Source of the DNA: CAIVAT01 sp964387205
Lineage (GTDB): Bacteria; Bacteroidota; Bacteroidia; Bacteroidales; FEN-979
Assembly (NCBI GenBank): GCA_964387205.1
Contig: CAYLVY010000003.1
Span: 1 to 64,000 of the forward strand
Reading direction: 5' to 3'
Length of the DNA: 64,000 nucleotides
This document shows, in pieces, positions 8,005-15,394 of this stretch. Numbering within the stretch: position 1 is the first letter of the stretch; each line of letters begins with the position of its first letter. A model generated the notes under the pieces. That model worked only from the letters and a program-made list of their open reading frames with translations, searched no databases and was not told the origin of the DNA. Both the position numbers and the translations under genes were made by a program.

Positions 8005-9581
8005 AGCTGCAGGCTGAGCGTTTCGTACAAGACAGCAAACCGGTCGATCATTGCATAGAGTTCCTCTGAATCCCGGCCGGTTTTTCCAATACGGTTGATC
8101 TCGAAAATCAGATTCCGGACGGTATCTCCGGAGACAAGGTCGATAGAGGATTTGATCTTGTGGGATGCCCTTTCAATGGCATGGATGTCGCGCTTTTCGG
8201 CCACAGTTTTCAGTTCCTGCACATATTCGGGAGTCAGTTCGAGAAATTTGGTGATCATGGTCCCGAGCATCCGGGGATCATTCTTCACCATTTTGGCCAG
8301 GCGGGTCACATCGGCCAGACGGGGCAACCCGGCAGGAACCGGCGGATGTACAGGGATAGGTTCTTCCTCCTGAGGTACTCCCCGCGGCAACCTTGTAGTT
8401 GTCGGTTCCGGTAAAAAATCTGTGAGCACCGAACGGATACCGATAAAGAGTTCTTCCTCCTCAAATGGTTTCGAAATATATCCCTGCATCCCAGCTTCGA
8501 TGCAACTTTCCGAAACCCCCTTATTCACGTTGGCAGTGAGCGCAAGAACCGGAGTATTGATCTTTAATTCCTTCCGGATCATTCGGGTGGCAGAAATCCC
8601 ATCAATGACCGGCATCTGAATATCCATCAGAATGACATCGAATTTTGCTCCCGACAGTATATCAATTGCCTGTTTTCCGTCTTCAGCCAGATGTACCGAA
8701 GCTTCCCACTTTTCCAGTATGGCCTGGGCGATGAACTGGTTGTATTTGTTATCTTCTACCAGCAGCACGCGAAGACCCTTCAGGGTGGGGTTTTCAGGCA
8801 TGGCAACACCCCCCTTTGCACGGGCCCTTTTTTCGGAACCGGGCTCCAGTTCCAAAGTGAAATAGAACCGGCTCCCCTGGCCCTTTACACTATGAAGTTC
8901 TATTTTACTGCCCATAAGGTTAAGGATCTGCCTTGCAATGGTCAGTCCCATTCCAATCCCACCGGTTGTGCGGGTTATGCTTTCATCCTCCTGACGGAGC
9001 ATATCGAAAATCATGGATTGGTTTTCAGGACTTATGCCAATTCCGGTATCGTTGACAGAAAACCGGATGCGGTCTTTCTTACCGGCAATGCCTACCATGG
9101 TCACCCGAAGTTCCACCGAACCGGAATGGGTAAATTTTATGGCATTGCTCATCAGGTGACCCAGTACCTGTTTCAACCTTCCTTCATCCCATTTGTAAAA
9201 TGTATTTATCTGTTCTTCTATATAATACGAAAGTCTGATCCCTTTTCCTTCCGCGATGTATTCGAAATTATTGTACACTTTACGGATCAGCTCCCTTAGG
9301 TTAAAATCAACGGGAATCAGTTCTACCTGGCCCGATTCGATCTTGGTAAAATCGAGAAGGTCGTTAACCAGGTTTAGCAGGTTTTCGGAGGAGGCGCGAA
9401 TGTTTTGCAATAGAGTTGTCTGTGTCGGATCGAGCCTGGTATCCTGAAGCAACCTGACCAACCCGATGATAGCATGGAGGGGAGTCCGTACCTCGTGGCT
9501 CATATTGGCCATGAACCTGGATTTGAACATCTGTTCATCGCAGCCGCCGGGGGAATTCACAGGGTTAGTTGATGTTTCCAT
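7980..9581 (-). CDS. Sensorless hybrid histidine kinase with receiver and Hpt domains
   Basis: A 533-residue soluble protein. The HisKA domain has MANMSHEVRTPLHAIIG with phospho-His 29. HATPase_c has the N-box LMSNAIKFT (Asn ~146), NDTGIGI (~177) and GGIGMGL (~207). A receiver (~269-385) has phospho-Asp 320 (LMDIQMP), Thr ~349 and Lys 371. A Pro-rich linker leads to a C-terminal Hpt domain with RASHKIKSS, His 474. All catalytic residues look intact. No sensor or membrane segment precedes HisKA, so input probably comes from a partner. The Hpt could pass phosphate to the divergent single-domain regulator at 9703. The gene shares a 121-base intergenic region with it. Confidence 0.92.
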   Translation of the reverse strand: METSTNPVNSPGGCDEQMFKSRFMANMSHEVRTPLHAIIGLVRLLQDTRLDPTQTTLLQNIRASSENLLNLVNDLLDFTKIESGQVELIPVDFNLRELIRKVYNNFEYIAEGKGIRLSYYIEEQINTFYKWDEGRLKQVLGHLMSNAIKFTHSGSVELRVTMVGIAGKKDRIRFSVNDTGIGISPENQSMIFDMLRQEDESITRTTGGIGMGLTIARQILNLMGSKIELHSVKGQGSRFYFTLELEPGSEKRARAKGGVAMPENPTLKGLRVLLVEDNKYNQFIAQAILEKWEASVHLAEDGKQAIDILSGAKFDVILMDIQMPVIDGISATRMIRKELKINTPVLALTANVNKGVSESCIEAGMQGYISKPFEEEELFIGIRSVLTDFLPEPTTTRLPRGVPQEEEPIPVHPPVPAGLPRLADVTRLAKMVKNDPRMLGTMITKFLELTPEYVQELKTVAEKRDIHAIERASHKIKSSIDLVSGDTVRNLIFEINRIGKTGRDSEELYAMIDRFAVLYETLSLQLQDEIPRS

Positions 9582-9634
9582 GGTTTGTTTTCCGGATAAA
9601 ATTACAATCAGGGAATTTCCGGGTGAAATTATAT

Positions 9635-9642
9635 TAAATTTG
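9635..9642 (+). promoter_or_regulatory. Candidate -7 element for the response regulator at 9703
   Basis: TAAATTTG matches TAnnTTTG exactly. No well-spaced -33 TTG was found (a TTTC lies 15 bases upstream), so support is partial. The leader would be about 55 bases. Confidence 0.35.
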
Positions 9643-9660
9643 TCAGAGTGATATCAGCTC

Positions 9661-9690
9661 CAAAAGTAATTATTATCATTGTAATCCAAA
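9661..9690 (-). promoter_or_regulatory. Promoter of the hybrid kinase gene
   Basis: On the minus strand TTTG (9690-9687) is followed after 18 bases by TACTTTTG (9668-9661), a full match to the Bacteroidota promoter pattern. The leader to the ATG at 9581 would be ~75 bases. It overlaps the leader region of the divergent regulator gene. Confidence 0.55.
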
Positions 9691-9702
9691 ACAAACCTAA
9701 AT

Positions 9703-10146
9703 ATGTTCATACTTTTAGTGGAAGATGACCATTTTTACGCCACGATGATCACCGAATTGCTGAAGCAAAGCGGGTATAGCGATTTCATTCATGTGGACAA
9801 CGGTCTGGAATGCCTGGTACAGGTTTATGAAGAGCGGGTGCCTGATGTGGTGATCATGGACCAGCAACTGGGAATGGTCAACGGAGTGGAGGTATTACAG
9901 AAAATCCGCGCCTACAGGCCGGACCTGCGGGTTATTTTCATGTCGGGGCAGAAAGATGTCAAAGTAGCGGTCCAGTCGATCAAAAAAGGGGCGAGGGAAT
10001 ATATCGTCAAAGATGAGCACGCTTTTTCGAGGCTGACGGCGGTTCTTAAAGAGATTGAATCCGAGATGGAACGTCAGAAAGAAAAGGGCAAACCGGTGAA
10101 AAAGATACTGGGAAAGGTTAAAGATTTCCTGACGGACCAGGACTGA
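9703..10146 (+). CDS. Single-domain response regulator (receiver)
   Basis: 147 residues, almost all one receiver domain: acidic pair D8/D9, phospho-Asp 53 (IMDQQLG), Ser 81 (MSGQ) and Lys 103 (IVKDE). The last ~40 residues are a charged helix rich in Lys/Glu with no DNA-binding or enzyme domain. It is therefore a CheY/Spo0F-like element that either relays phosphate or acts by protein contact. It is divergent from the Hpt-containing kinase and only 24 bases upstream of the first glycosyltransferase of the polysaccharide locus, so it may be co-transcribed with that locus. Confidence 0.88.
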   Translation: MFILLVEDDHFYATMITELLKQSGYSDFIHVDNGLECLVQVYEERVPDVVIMDQQLGMVNGVEVLQKIRAYRPDLRVIFMSGQKDVKVAVQSIKKGAREYIVKDEHAFSRLTAVLKEIESEMERQKEKGKPVKKILGKVKDFLTDQD

Positions 10147-10170
10147 CCATTCAGGCAAAAGAGATAGCTG

Positions 10171-11169
10171 ATGAAGACCACTTTTTTTTTCCGGCGAGCC
10201 AATGCACCCTGGCACCACAGCATTGAAGAGCTGTTCGGCACCATTATCGGTGCGCTTCCACCATCGGTGACACCGTTTCGTTATGTCATGAAGCGAAACA
10301 GCACCGGGCTCTGGAACCGGATCATCAACACGGTTGATTCAGCCTTTCATCAGGGAGATGTGAACCATATCACCGGAGATGTCCACTATATAGCCCTTTT
10401 CCTGAGAAAAAGCAGAACAATCCTGACCATTCACGATTTGCGGATCCTTTTGTCGGGCAACCGGTTGAAACGGGAAGTCATCCGGTTCTTCTGGTTCACC
10501 ATGCCTGCATGGAGGGTCAGGTATATCACTGTTATCTCTGAATTCAGTAAAAAGGAGCTGATCAGGCTTACCGGTATTCCTTCTCCAAAGATACTGGTTG
10601 TATATGACTGTATATCTGCTGATATCGAGCCTTCTCCCCGCCCCTTTCACACTGAAAAACCGGTAATCCTTCAAATCGGAACCACCTCCAATAAAAACCT
10701 GGACAGGGTGATCCCGGCGCTTCAAGGGCTGGATATATCGCTGGTAATCATCGGCAAACTCATGGAGACACAGGAGACGATGCTGAACCAATATAAGATC
10801 GATTACGTGAACCGGTTCAACCTGCCTTATACGGAGGTACTGGAGCAGTACCGGCAGGCCGACATCGTACTCTTTGCTTCCACCTATGAAGGTTTCGGCC
10901 TGCCGATCCTGGAGGCGAATGCCATTGGAAGGCCCGTCATTGCCGGCAACAACAGTTCCCTTCCGGAGGTGGCCGGCGATGCTGCATTACTGGTTGATGC
11001 CGGGAATATTGATGAAATCCGTTCTGCTGTCATACAACTTACCGGCGATCCGGGACTCAGGGAGCGACTGGTCCGGAGGGGATTTGACAATGTGAAACGG
11101 TTCCATCCCCAAACCATCGGAGCACAATTTGCCGGCATATATGAACGACTTATCCGGGAAAGTACATGA
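10171..11169 (+). CDS. GT4-family glycosyltransferase
   Basis: A 332-residue GT-B fold enzyme. The N-terminal half carries HYIALFLRKSRTILTIHDLR (~70-90), typical of mannosyl/rhamnosyl transferases of this family. The C-terminal nucleotide-sugar domain has ILQIGTTSNKNL (~168-180) and the E-x7-E signature in STYEGFGLPILEAN (~237-250). It is cytoplasmic. Its end overlaps the next gene by ATGA, so the two are translationally coupled. Donor sugar unknown. Confidence 0.85.
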   Translation: MKTTFFFRRANAPWHHSIEELFGTIIGALPPSVTPFRYVMKRNSTGLWNRIINTVDSAFHQGDVNHITGDVHYIALFLRKSRTILTIHDLRILLSGNRLKREVIRFFWFTMPAWRVRYITVISEFSKKELIRLTGIPSPKILVVYDCISADIEPSPRPFHTEKPVILQIGTTSNKNLDRVIPALQGLDISLVIIGKLMETQETMLNQYKIDYVNRFNLPYTEVLEQYRQADIVLFASTYEGFGLPILEANAIGRPVIAGNNSSLPEVAGDAALLVDAGNIDEIRSAVIQLTGDPGLRERLVRRGFDNVKRFHPQTIGAQFAGIYERLIREST

Positions 11170-12239
11170 AAAAAATCCTCTCTTTCACTGATTATTACTG
11201 GCCGGGATACAAAGCGGGCGGGACCATCCGTGCCTTCATGAACCAGGTGGATTACCTGAAAGGGGATTTTGAGTTCTTCATCGTGACCCGGAATACCGAC
11301 TACACTGATCCCTCCCCCTACCCGGGAATCGCACCGGGAATCTGGACCCATCCGGAACCCAATGTCCATATTTTTTATGCCAACGGAGAGCAGCAAAGTC
11401 CTGTTTTATGGTACAGGCTGATGAAGGAGCGACACTATGATGCGATTTATATTCATCTCCTGTTTGGGTGGTGGTTTTCCATTCTTCCCCTTTTTCTGGC
11501 GAAAATGGCAGGGATTCCGCTCGTTGTGATCGCCCCGCACGGGGTGTTGGGGCAGGGGGCGCTTGGGGTCAAACCCTTCCGGAAGAAATTATTTCTCCGT
11601 TTGTTCCGTTTAGCGGGATTGTACCGCGGAACCATTTTTCATTCGGTGACGGAACACGAAACGATTGATATCCGGCAACATATCGGACAAAAAGTGAAGA
11701 TCTCCTTTGCCAGGGAACTACCCCGGAAGATCACCCGTCGTCCGGAGCGGCGTCCCAAAGTGCAGGGAAAACTTCGCGTGGTAACGGTAGCGAGGATCTC
11801 ACCGGAGAAGAACCAGGAATATGCCCTGAAAGTTTTATCGGCATGCAGGGGCTTAACCATAGATTATGACCTGATCGGCCCGGTATATGACCAGGTTTAT
11901 TGGCAACGTTGCCAACAGATCATGGACAACCTGCCCGCCGGGATTACTGCCACCTGGCGCGGGAGCATCCACAGTGAAAAGATACCGGAAGAGCTGCAGC
12001 AGTACGACCTGATGCTGCTTCCCACCACCGGGGAGAATTTCGGCCATACGATCCTGGAGAGTTTCATGGCCGGCTGCCCGGTGATCATCAGCGACCAGAC
12101 ACCCTGGAAAGAGTTGGCCAAAGAAGGCATCGGCCATGATATTCCGTTGCAGCAACCGGATGACTTCACCCGTGAACTGGAATTTTTTTGCTGCACTCGA
12201 CCAAATCCGCCATGCCGACTTTTCGGAGAAAGCATATAA
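11166..12239 (+). CDS. GT4-family glycosyltransferase, C-terminus altered by a frameshift
   Basis: 357 residues as read. The N-terminal domain has FTDYYWPGYKAGGTIR, and IVTRNTDYTD follows. The C-terminal domain has VARISPEKNQEYALKVL (~208-224) and the E-x7-E region TTGENFGHTILESF (~292-305). The last 16 residues (FCCTRPN... onward) look unlike the family because the frame changes after a run of seven T (12183-12189). With one T fewer, translation would continue for 40 sensible residues and stop at 12312, overlapping the next ATG by ATGA exactly as at this gene's own start. The intended product is therefore about 381 residues. Either a sequencing/assembly indel or a real slip tract is possible. 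Confidence 0.82.
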   Translation: MKKILSFTDYYWPGYKAGGTIRAFMNQVDYLKGDFEFFIVTRNTDYTDPSPYPGIAPGIWTHPEPNVHIFYANGEQQSPVLWYRLMKERHYDAIYIHLLFGWWFSILPLFLAKMAGIPLVVIAPHGVLGQGALGVKPFRKKLFLRLFRLAGLYRGTIFHSVTEHETIDIRQHIGQKVKISFARELPRKITRRPERRPKVQGKLRVVTVARISPEKNQEYALKVLSACRGLTIDYDLIGPVYDQVYWQRCQQIMDNLPAGITATWRGSIHSEKIPEELQQYDLMLLPTTGENFGHTILESFMAGCPVIISDQTPWKELAKEGIGHDIPLQQPDDFTRELEFFCCTRPNPPCRLFGESI

Positions 12240-12312
12240 ATTTGCGTTAGCATATTGCAACAACCCTGAAATGCTCGGGGAGAACAAACGGTTATTTGAC
12301 CCGATATCATGA
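12190..12312 (+). pseudogene. Displaced C-terminal codons of the preceding GT4 gene
   Basis: Read from 12190 this gives AALDQIRHADFSEKAYKFA... ending ...KRLFDPIS and a TGA at 12310-12312. It is an amphipathic helical tail of the type that closes GT4 enzymes. It is in the +1 frame relative to the upstream part, and the join is the T7 tract. The stop overlaps the start codon of the acyltransferase at 12309 by ATGA. Confidence 0.75.
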
Positions 12313-12911
12313 CCACTGACCTGTCGAGATACGACAACAGCCAATACAAGCCGGGAGGAAGCATTATCCGGCAGGTTGCATGGTATTATACCAACGCTAT
12401 CTTTTTCAGGTCGGCGCTGTTCCCATTTTCCGGTCTCAAATGTTTCCTTCTGCGGATTTTCGGTGCACAGGTGGGCCGGGGGGTTAATATCAAGCCATCG
12501 GTGAACATCAAATATCCGTGGAGACTAAATATCGGCGATCACACATGGATCGGTGAACAGTCATGGATCGACAACCTCGACGATGTGACCATCGGGAGCC
12601 ATTGCTGCATCTCCCAGGGGGCAATGCTGTTGTGTGGCAACCACAATTACCGTCGACCCACTTTCGACCTGAAGACGGGCCGTATCACGCTGGAGGATGG
12701 TGTGTGGATTGGTGCCCACAGCATTGTGTGCCCGGGAATTACCTGTAAAAGCCACTCCATGCTGGCAGTGAACTCAGTAGCTACCCGGAATATGGCCGCC
12801 TGGACGGTTTATCAGGGGAATCCGGCCGCGAAAGTCGCCATGCGGGTGTTCGAAACTGCCCCGGAAACTCCGGCCGGCGATCTTTCAGTTACCTCAACCC
12901 GTAAGCCATGA
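12309..12911 (+). CDS. WcaF-type hexapeptide acyltransferase
   Basis: A 200-residue left-handed beta-helix acyltransferase of the colanic-acid WcaF / maltose O-acetyltransferase group. An N-terminal ~60 residues with a hydrophobic stretch (AWYYTNAIFF) precede hexapeptide repeats from ~70 to 180 (IGDHTWIGEQSWI, VTIGSHCCISQGA, LEDGVWIGAHSIVCPGI). The catalytic-type His is in LLCGNHNY (~115). It probably O-acetylates a sugar of the repeat unit using acetyl-CoA. ATGA overlaps couple it to both neighbours once the upstream frameshift is corrected. Confidence 0.85.
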   Translation: MTTDLSRYDNSQYKPGGSIIRQVAWYYTNAIFFRSALFPFSGLKCFLLRIFGAQVGRGVNIKPSVNIKYPWRLNIGDHTWIGEQSWIDNLDDVTIGSHCCISQGAMLLCGNHNYRRPTFDLKTGRITLEDGVWIGAHSIVCPGITCKSHSMLAVNSVATRNMAAWTVYQGNPAAKVAMRVFETAPETPAGDLSVTSTRKP

Positions 12912-13675
12912 AGATATCGGTCATCACCATCACCTACAACAGCGAAAAAACGCTGCGGGACACCATTGAATCTGTGCTGGGGCAATCTTACCCCGATATC
13001 GAATATATCATTGTGGACGGGAAATCGAAAGACAGCACCTGCGATATCGTAAGGTCTTACGGAGACCGGATTTCCAGATTCGTTTCGGAGAAAGACAACG
13101 GTTTGTATGACGCGCTGAACAAGGGAATCGGACTGGCCACAGGGGATGTGGTGGGATTTCTGCATTCCGACGATATTTTTGCCTCTACCGAGACCATCAA
13201 ACTGATCGCCGAAGCCTTTATCCGGTTCAAAGTGGATTCGGTTTACGGAGACCTCGTGTATGTTGACCAGCATGACACTTCAAAGATCATCCGGTTCTGG
13301 AGGTCGGGAAAGTTTTCCCGGGTGCGGATCATGACCGGCTGGATGCCGCCGCATCCCACCTTTTATGCCAAACGGTCGGTTTATGAGCAATACGGAGGGT
13401 TCAACACCACCTTCCGCATTGCTGCCGATTACGAATCGATGCTGCGGTTTCTCGGGCGATTCAGCATCAGCACCTTCTATGTTCCTCTGATCCTGATCCG
13501 GATGAGGGTGGGGGGTGAAAGCAATAAAAGTTTCCGGAACATCCTTCGCAAGAGCCGGGAGGATATCAGGGCAATGCGGATCAACGGACTGATTTCCTTT
13601 GCCGCACTCTTCAATAAAAATGCCTCAAAATTCAAACAATTCATGCCGCCGGAATGGGTAAACCGGCAAATTTAA
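12908..13675 (+). CDS. GT2-family glycosyltransferase
   Basis: A 255-residue GT-A enzyme starting MKISVITITYNSEKTL, with IIVDGKSKDST (~35-45) and the metal/nucleotide DxD-like FLHSDDIF (~81-88). Later HPTFYAKRSVYEQYGGF (~150-165) and FRIAADYESMLRFLG follow the WcaE/WcaA-like colanic acid transferase pattern. It is cytoplasmic or membrane-associated, with no membrane span. ATGA overlap with the acyltransferase upstream. Sugar donor not deducible. Confidence 0.87.
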   Translation: MKISVITITYNSEKTLRDTIESVLGQSYPDIEYIIVDGKSKDSTCDIVRSYGDRISRFVSEKDNGLYDALNKGIGLATGDVVGFLHSDDIFASTETIKLIAEAFIRFKVDSVYGDLVYVDQHDTSKIIRFWRSGKFSRVRIMTGWMPPHPTFYAKRSVYEQYGGFNTTFRIAADYESMLRFLGRFSISTFYVPLILIRMRVGGESNKSFRNILRKSREDIRAMRINGLISFAALFNKNASKFKQFMPPEWVNRQI

Positions 13676-13693
13676 ACTACTGATAACGAACGT

Positions 13694-14878
13694 ATGTCAT
13701 CCTTCAACATCATCGGGGAATTTTTCGACAAGGTCGCTTCCGGAAGTATCCTGCTCCCGCTGGCAGCATTTATTGCCGCACTTCTGGTCAGCCTGATCCT
13801 GATCCCTTTTATCATTCGCCTGTCGATCCGGTTTAATCTGGTGGACAAACCCAACGAGCGTAAAGTCCATAAAGTCCCTGTCAGCAGGCTCGGAGGGGTT
13901 GGGATCATTGCAGGCACCCTGGTCACCGCCCCGTTATGGTTTCTGGAAGGTGATGTATCGCTCATGACCCATCTTCTGGCTGGATTACTGATCCTGGTAG
14001 CGCTTGGGATCGCCGATGACCTGAAAGAGTTGTCGCCGAAGATTAAATTCGCCGGTCAGACCATTGCCGCGCTGATCATTGCACATGGCGGGTTGCTGAT
14101 CGACAGTCTGTACGGGATTTTCGGGATTTACGAGATACCGGTGGTAATCCAGTATATCCTCACGGTATTCATCGTAGTGGGGATCATCAATGCTTTCAAC
14201 CTGATCGATGGCATTGACGGGCTGGCGGGCGGTCTGGCACTGATCGACATGACCGGTTTTTTCATTCTTTTCATGGTATCCGGCAACGCCGGGGCCTCCC
14301 TGGTCGCTGCCGGATGTGCCGGAGCCCTGCTGGGATTTCTGAAATATAATTATCATCCTGCCAGAATTTTCATGGGTGACACCGGATCGATGTCGCTGGG
14401 TTTCCTGCTGTCGGCAGCAGGCATCATGGCCCTGACAGGAAGCAGGGGCGACCTGCCCCATTTCAATTACAGCGAGACTGCCATCATGGTGTTCAGCATT
14501 TTCATTCTGCCCGTGTATGACACCCTTCGAGTATTTGCCGGCAGGATATTGAACAGGAAATCACCTTTCAGTCCGGATAAGACCCATATCCACCACCTGC
14601 TGATGAAGACGGGATTTAACCACCCGCGGTCGGCAAAAGTGCTCTACACGGCCAATATCGTGCTGATCATGACCGGTTTTCTGCTCCGCTCCGGAACGAT
14701 GTCGCTGGTAGCCCCGTTGTTGTTTCTGGAAGTGATCCTGTTCTCTGAATTTCTTACGCTTTACAAACTGATCAAGGCGTGGTTTCAGGGAAGAAAGTTA
14801 AAGAACAAAGCGCTAAAAATGCAGGGTGACAACCGGTTGATCATGGATAATCTGGAGGATAAAGATGGAAAAGAATAG
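13694..14878 (+). CDS. wecA: WecA/TagO-type polyprenyl-phosphate sugar-1-phosphate transferase
   Basis: A 394-residue polytopic membrane enzyme (about 10-11 hydrophobic segments) of the MraY/WecA family. It joins a UDP-HexNAc as sugar-1-phosphate to undecaprenyl phosphate and so starts glycan assembly on the inner membrane. Visible motifs: NLVDKPNERKVH (~48-59), IADDLKELSPKIKF with the DD pair at 108-109, NAFNLIDGIDGLAGG (~162-176), FMGDTGSMSLGF (~222-233) and the HIHHLL loop (~299). All are typical of the WecA rather than the MraY branch. Its last 14 bases overlap the receiver-TM gene, tying signalling genes to the initiating step. Confidence 0.9.
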   Translation: MSSFNIIGEFFDKVASGSILLPLAAFIAALLVSLILIPFIIRLSIRFNLVDKPNERKVHKVPVSRLGGVGIIAGTLVTAPLWFLEGDVSLMTHLLAGLLILVALGIADDLKELSPKIKFAGQTIAALIIAHGGLLIDSLYGIFGIYEIPVVIQYILTVFIVVGIINAFNLIDGIDGLAGGLALIDMTGFFILFMVSGNAGASLVAAGCAGALLGFLKYNYHPARIFMGDTGSMSLGFLLSAAGIMALTGSRGDLPHFNYSETAIMVFSIFILPVYDTLRVFAGRILNRKSPFSPDKTHIHHLLMKTGFNHPRSAKVLYTANIVLIMTGFLLRSGTMSLVAPLLFLEVILFSEFLTLYKLIKAWFQGRKLKNKALKMQGDNRLIMDNLEDKDGKE

Positions 14879-15374
14879 CCCCGTAAGGATCTTCATTGTG
14901 GAAGACAATGAAATGTTTGCCGAAACGCTGAAGGTTTCGCTGAAGATGCATGGTTTTGAGGTCCGGACCTTTATTTCGGGCGAGGCGATGATTTCCGAAT
15001 GGGAAGAGGACCCCGATATGATTCTTCTTGATTATTATATCGAAAGTCAACTCGGTGTGGCGATGAACGGTGAGAAGATCCTTCGCTTTATCCGCAGGAT
15101 CAGCAAAAGCCTGCCGGTAGTGGTGCTGACTTCGAATACCGATATCGGGGAGGCGACCCGGATGCTGAAACTGGGGGCTATTGACTTCATTGTAAAAGAT
15201 GACGAGTTGATGGACAACCTTTTAAAGACCATTAACCAGACCCTTGAGACGATCCGCTTGCGGAAGGAGATGAACCGCAACCGTCAGCAGGTTCAGAAAT
15301 ACCGGCAACATTTTCTCATCATCGTGCTGATCATTGCCCTGGCAGCCATGACCCTGCTGTGGATATACTCCTGA
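14865..15374 (+). CDS. Receiver domain with a C-terminal transmembrane anchor
   Basis: 169 residues. The receiver (1-~125) has acidic E13/D14, phospho-Asp 56 (ILLDYY), Thr 89 (LTSN) and Lys 111 (IVKDD), so phosphorylation looks possible. A basic/charged coiled-coil-like linker follows (~126-148). Then comes one strongly hydrophobic segment (149-168) ending WIYS, predicted to place the receiver at the inner membrane with its C-terminus at the other side. Receiver-only proteins with a tail anchor are uncommon. There is no output domain. It overlaps wecA by 14 bases and precedes a degraded hybrid kinase by 20. A role controlling the glycan machinery by contact is inferred from position only. Confidence 0.85.
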   Translation: MEKNSPVRIFIVEDNEMFAETLKVSLKMHGFEVRTFISGEAMISEWEEDPDMILLDYYIESQLGVAMNGEKILRFIRRISKSLPVVVLTSNTDIGEATRMLKLGAIDFIVKDDELMDNLLKTINQTLETIRLRKEMNRNRQQVQKYRQHFLIIVLIIALAAMTLLWIYS

Positions 15375-15394
15375 ACCGTTGTTCCAACTGACCT

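Noticed and set aside
8691..9299. A 202-codon rightward frame within the hybrid kinase region
   Set aside because: It is antisense to the HATPase and receiver domains, which are intact on the other strand.
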